The notes beneath the pieces are model-generated. The model had not been told where the DNA came from. It saw only the letters and a list, made by a program, of their open reading frames with translations, and searched no databases. From Pseudomonas fluorescens (lineage in GTDB: Bacteria; Pseudomonadota; Gammaproteobacteria; Pseudomonadales; Pseudomonadaceae), in NCBI RefSeq assembly GCF_902497785.1, contig NZ_CABVHK010000017.1:99798-163797 (forward strand): a stretch of DNA of 64,000 bases, read 5' to 3'. The number at the start of each line of letters is the position of its first letter. Position 1 is the stretch's first letter. The translations under genes were made by a program, and so were the position numbers. This document shows positions 61,661 to 64,000 of the stretch, piece after piece.

Positions 61661-61757
61661 CCCTGTGGGAGCGAGCTTGCTCGCGATGAGGCCGTTACAT
61701 TCAACATCTGTGTTGCCTGTTGCGCCGCCATCGCGAGCAAGCTCGCTCCCACAGGGT
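61661..61757. repeat. REPIN, GTGGGAGCGAGCTTGCTCGCGA family
   Basis: CCCTGTGGGAGCGAGCTTGC and its inverse flank a spacer ending GTTGCGCCGCCAT, without the conserved spacer of the full-length subtype. It lies between two genes on the same strand. Confidence 0.93.
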
Positions 61758-61912
61758 ATTGGGTGGTCTCAAAGCTCTGCGCCGATGCAGGGCAATCCCG
61801 CCATTTCCCGTTTTTTTCACATCTTGTCTGGATAATTCCGCGGATTCCGGCGTCTGAGCCGGTCCCAATTGTGCTATTACCCATAGCCTGAATTTCTGGA
61901 ACACATCCCTCG

Positions 61913-62842
61913 ATGGCCAATCAACCGCTGCCCACGCTAAAAACTGCCCGTCGCCCGCGCGTGTACATGCGTTGGTATTCATGGCTTTTGCTGGCGGTGG
62001 CCGCCGCGTATGGCCTCGCGTTCGTCATGCATTGGGATGACCGGGGTGCGCTCTGGGTGCTGGAACGTTTCGAAAGCCCGACCGAACGCCAGGAGAGCAT
62101 ATGGCTACCGGATTACCGGGCAGTGATCGACGCCAAGCCATTGCCGGGAATGGAAAAGGACGAAGCGTCCGACCTCGCCTACAGTGCTGAAACCAAAACC
62201 CTGTTCTCGGTCATGGGCAAGAATCCGTTCCTGGTCGAGCTGAGTTTGCAGGGCGACGTATTGCGCAAGATGCCGCTGGTGGGCTGGAGCAACCCGGAAG
62301 GCGTGACGGTCATGGGCAACGGTCTTCTGGCCATCGTAGATGAGCGCGAACACGTGCTTTCTATCGTCAAGGTTGATGCCGATACCCGAGAGCTGAACAT
62401 CGCCAACTTCCCGAAATACGACCTCGGTCCGTCGAAAGACCAGAACAAGGCGTTCGAAGCCATCGTCTGGGATTCGCGCAACAAGCAGATGCTGTTGGGT
62501 GAAGAACGTCCGCCGGCGTTGTTTACCTGGAAGAGCACCGACAGTCAGACCCTCACCGGCGACAAGCAGAAGCTGGCCAGTGATGAACTGGATATCCGTA
62601 ACCTCTCGGCCCTGGCCATCGATCCTCGAACCGGCCATACCCTGGTGTTGTCCGCTGATTCCCACTTGTTGCTCGAACTCGACGAGAAGGGCGAGCAGGT
62701 GAGTTTCATGACTTTGCTTGGCGGCTTCAACGGGCTGAAGAAAACCATTCCTCGCGCTGAAGGCGTGACCATGGACGACGCGGGGACGGTGTACATGGTG
62801 AGCGAACCGAACCTGTTCTATCGTTTTGAAAAGCAGCCGTGA
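61913..62842 (+). CDS. SdiA-regulated-type beta-propeller protein (YjiK family)
   Basis: The 309-residue protein has an N-terminal membrane anchor (WYSWLLLAVAAAYGLAFVMH) and a periplasmic domain of repeated strands: EASDLAYSAETKTLFSVMG, PLVGWSNPEGVTVMGNGLLA, DQNKAFEAIVWDSRNKQMLL, DIRNLSALAIDPRTGHTLVL and RAEGVTMDDAGTVYMVSEPN. The repeats fit the SdiA-regulated (YjiK) beta-propeller family, whose ligand is unknown. A PNLFYRFE ending is typical. It is a single gene. Confidence 0.85.
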   Translation: MANQPLPTLKTARRPRVYMRWYSWLLLAVAAAYGLAFVMHWDDRGALWVLERFESPTERQESIWLPDYRAVIDAKPLPGMEKDEASDLAYSAETKTLFSVMGKNPFLVELSLQGDVLRKMPLVGWSNPEGVTVMGNGLLAIVDEREHVLSIVKVDADTRELNIANFPKYDLGPSKDQNKAFEAIVWDSRNKQMLLGEERPPALFTWKSTDSQTLTGDKQKLASDELDIRNLSALAIDPRTGHTLVLSADSHLLLELDEKGEQVSFMTLLGGFNGLKKTIPRAEGVTMDDAGTVYMVSEPNLFYRFEKQP

Positions 62843-62860
62843 TCAGCGCGCTCGCGAACG

Positions 62861-62893
62861 GAAAAGATCGCAGCCTTCGGCAGCTCCTACAGG
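62861..62893. repeat. Single REP unit, GATCGCAGCC family
   Basis: AAAAGATCGCAGCCTTCGGC AGCTCCTACAGGG occurs alone, without an inverted partner, between two convergent genes. It overlaps no coding sequence and ends just before the receptor stop codon. Confidence 0.9.
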
Positions 62894-62899
62894 GCCAGG

Positions 62900-64000
62900 T
62901 CAGAAGTGGAAGTTGGTGCTCAACAGCGCGGTACGACCCGCCGCCACGTGGGCGTAGTGCGTCTGAAACACCTGGTCGAAGTAACGCTTGTCGGTCAGGT
63001 TTTGCACGTTGAGTTGCAGGTCGACATTCTTGGTCAGGCGATAGCTCGCCATCGCGTCGTAACGCCAGTAGGACGGGATCTCCACCGAGTTGGCGACGTT
63101 GCCGAACTGCGAGTCAACGAAGGTGGCTCCGGCGCCAATCGTCAACTTGTCGGGTACCAGGTCATAGGTCGACCACAGGGTGAAGTTGTTCCGGGGAGTG
63201 CTCGGCATATGGTTGCCTTCATCGGCGGAGAGAGTGGTTTTGACCACTTCGCTTTCCATGTAGGTGTAGCCACCATAGACCTTCCAGTTACGGGTCAGCT
63301 TGCCGGTGTACGTCAGTTCCAGGCCATTGACCTGCTGCTCGCCATCCAGCACTTGCGTGGTGGCGCCGTCGGGATCATCGATACGGGCGTTGGTTTTTTC
63401 GGTGCGGAACAGCGCGGCGGTCAACGACAGGTCGTCACCGAAGAAGTCCCACTTGGTGCCGATTTCGTAGTTGCGGTTCTTTTCCGGATCGAGATCGCTG
63501 TTGTTGGCTGCCAGTTCCAGGCTGCCGTTACCGCTGGATTCGCCCGCCGGGTTGCTCGAGGTCGAGTAGGCCGCGTAGATGCTGCCGTTCGGCAATGGGT
63601 TGTAGACCACACCGACCTGGTAGTTGACCAGATCGCTGGTGTTCTCCCGGGAAAAATTACCCGCGACGGCACCACGACCACCCGTACTGTAACCGCTGGA
63701 CTTGGTCTTGTAGTTGTCATAACGCAGGCCCAGGTTCAGGGACCATTGTTCGTTGAACTTCAACGTGTCGAAGACGTACGCGGCGCCGGTTTTCGTATCG
63801 GTGTCGGTGAACGCGACGCTGTCGGTGATTGAGCCGTTCCAGTTATCCCCAGGCGTCGGGTTGTACAGACTGGTGCAATCGCCCGAGCCGAAGAGTGCGG
63901 GGTTGCAGGTGGTACCGCTGGCCGCCGAGGTCAGGACGTACGGGCGGTTATGCGTGTCCTGATAAGAAAACTCGATACCGGTCACCAGGCTGTGTTCGAT
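62900..64000 (-). CDS. TonB-dependent siderophore receptor, C-terminal part
   Basis: About 366 residues of a 22-strand outer-membrane barrel are visible; the plug and N-terminus are beyond the right edge. Typical strands are AAYVFDTLKFNEQWSLNLGL RYDNY, LVNYQVGVVYNPLPNGSIYA, ELTYTGKLTRNWKVYGGYTY and the C-terminal ALLSTNFHF ending in the outer-membrane phenylalanine. The general pattern (ELAANNSDLDPEKNRNYEIG, NNFTLWSTYDLV) resembles Fiu/PiuA-type catecholate receptors. A disulfide-like CNPALFGSGDC pair is near residue 28 of the visible part. Regulation cannot be seen because the promoter is outside the window. Confidence 0.88.
   Translation of the reverse strand: MEHSLVTGIEFSYQDTHNRPYVLTSAASGTTCNPALFGSGDCTSLYNPTPGDNWNGSITDSVAFTDTDTKTGAAYVFDTLKFNEQWSLNLGLRYDNYKTKSSGYSTGGRGAVAGNFSRENTSDLVNYQVGVVYNPLPNGSIYAAYSTSSNPAGESSGNGSLELAANNSDLDPEKNRNYEIGTKWDFFGDDLSLTAALFRTEKTNARIDDPDGATTQVLDGEQQVNGLELTYTGKLTRNWKVYGGYTYMESEVVKTTLSADEGNHMPSTPRNNFTLWSTYDLVPDKLTIGAGATFVDSQFGNVANSVEIPSYWRYDAMASYRLTKNVDLQLNVQNLTDKRYFDQVFQTHYAHVAAGRTALLSTNFHF

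Overview
The window is a chromosomal segment of a Pseudomonas, most likely from the P. fluorescens group. This rests on GC-rich coding sequence, recognisable Pseudomonas gene orders (zapA / 6S RNA / fau / pepP / ubiH; gcvTHP; argE and argA; lsfA-ssuEADCBF; spuI and spuABCDEFGH followed by a hacB-type acylase; serA beside D-2-hydroxyglutarate dehydrogenase), and about 20 REP/REPIN palindromes of the kind dispersed through P. fluorescens-type genomes. No tRNA, rRNA operon, prophage, transposase or CRISPR array was seen. It looks like stable chromosome rather than an acquired island.

Layout. 0-5 kb: the end of a flavin reductase gene, a disrupted gamma-glutamylcyclotransferase (chaC-like) gene beyond an AT-rich palindromic spacer, a TonB-like protein, a quinone oxidoreductase, a FliL-like protein, an EVE protein and a 49-residue membrane protein. 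4.7-11.1 kb: the cell-division/folate/ubiquinone block, with fau, 6S RNA, zapA and a coiled-coil partner on the minus strand, and ygfB, pepP, ubiH, a hotdog-type protein and a second ubiquinone hydroxylase on the plus strand. 11.4-14.2 kb: a ferric-iron ABC transporter (binding protein and fused permease, no ATPase) behind a possible Fur site. 14.3-18.9 kb: the glycine cleavage operon gcvT-gcvH-gcvP. 19-26.6 kb: a DUF2388 protein, an orphan GspE-type ATPase, an ACT-like protein divergent from an Lrp regulator, a CYTH-CHAD triphosphatase, argE and argA.

26.7-36.9 kb is a sulfur-scavenging region: orphan tauA, two tandem OprD-family porins with related leaders, the 1-Cys peroxiredoxin lsfA, and ssuE-A-D-C-B-F for uptake and desulfonation of alkanesulfonates. 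Related sequence motifs recur in front of these units, suggesting a common sulfate-starvation control. 37-48.4 kb is the polyamine region: a TetR regulator, a glutamylpolyamine synthetase (spuI), a truncated spuA remnant, spuB, spuC and the polyamine ABC transporter spuDEFGH.

48.4-64 kb holds an HD-domain protein divergent from a GlxA-type regulator, a hacB-type penicillin/AHL acylase, a thioredoxin-fold protein, an alpha/beta hydrolase, a DUF2059 protein, a 2OG-Fe(II) oxygenase, a DUF523 protein, an unusually short solute-binding protein, a DUF4399 protein, serA, D2HGDH, a fumarylacetoacetase-family protein, an SdiA-regulated-type protein and the C-terminal part of a TonB-dependent siderophore receptor cut by the window edge.

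The observations most worth following are: an 8-codon leader ORF with a good ribosome binding site that ends in two CGA arginine codons just before argA; a 17-bp motif shared by the tauA/oprD and lsfA promoter regions; the broken spuA and chaC genes; the reduced solute-binding protein; and several palindromes and REPIN subtypes. All were read by eye, and none has been tested by database search.
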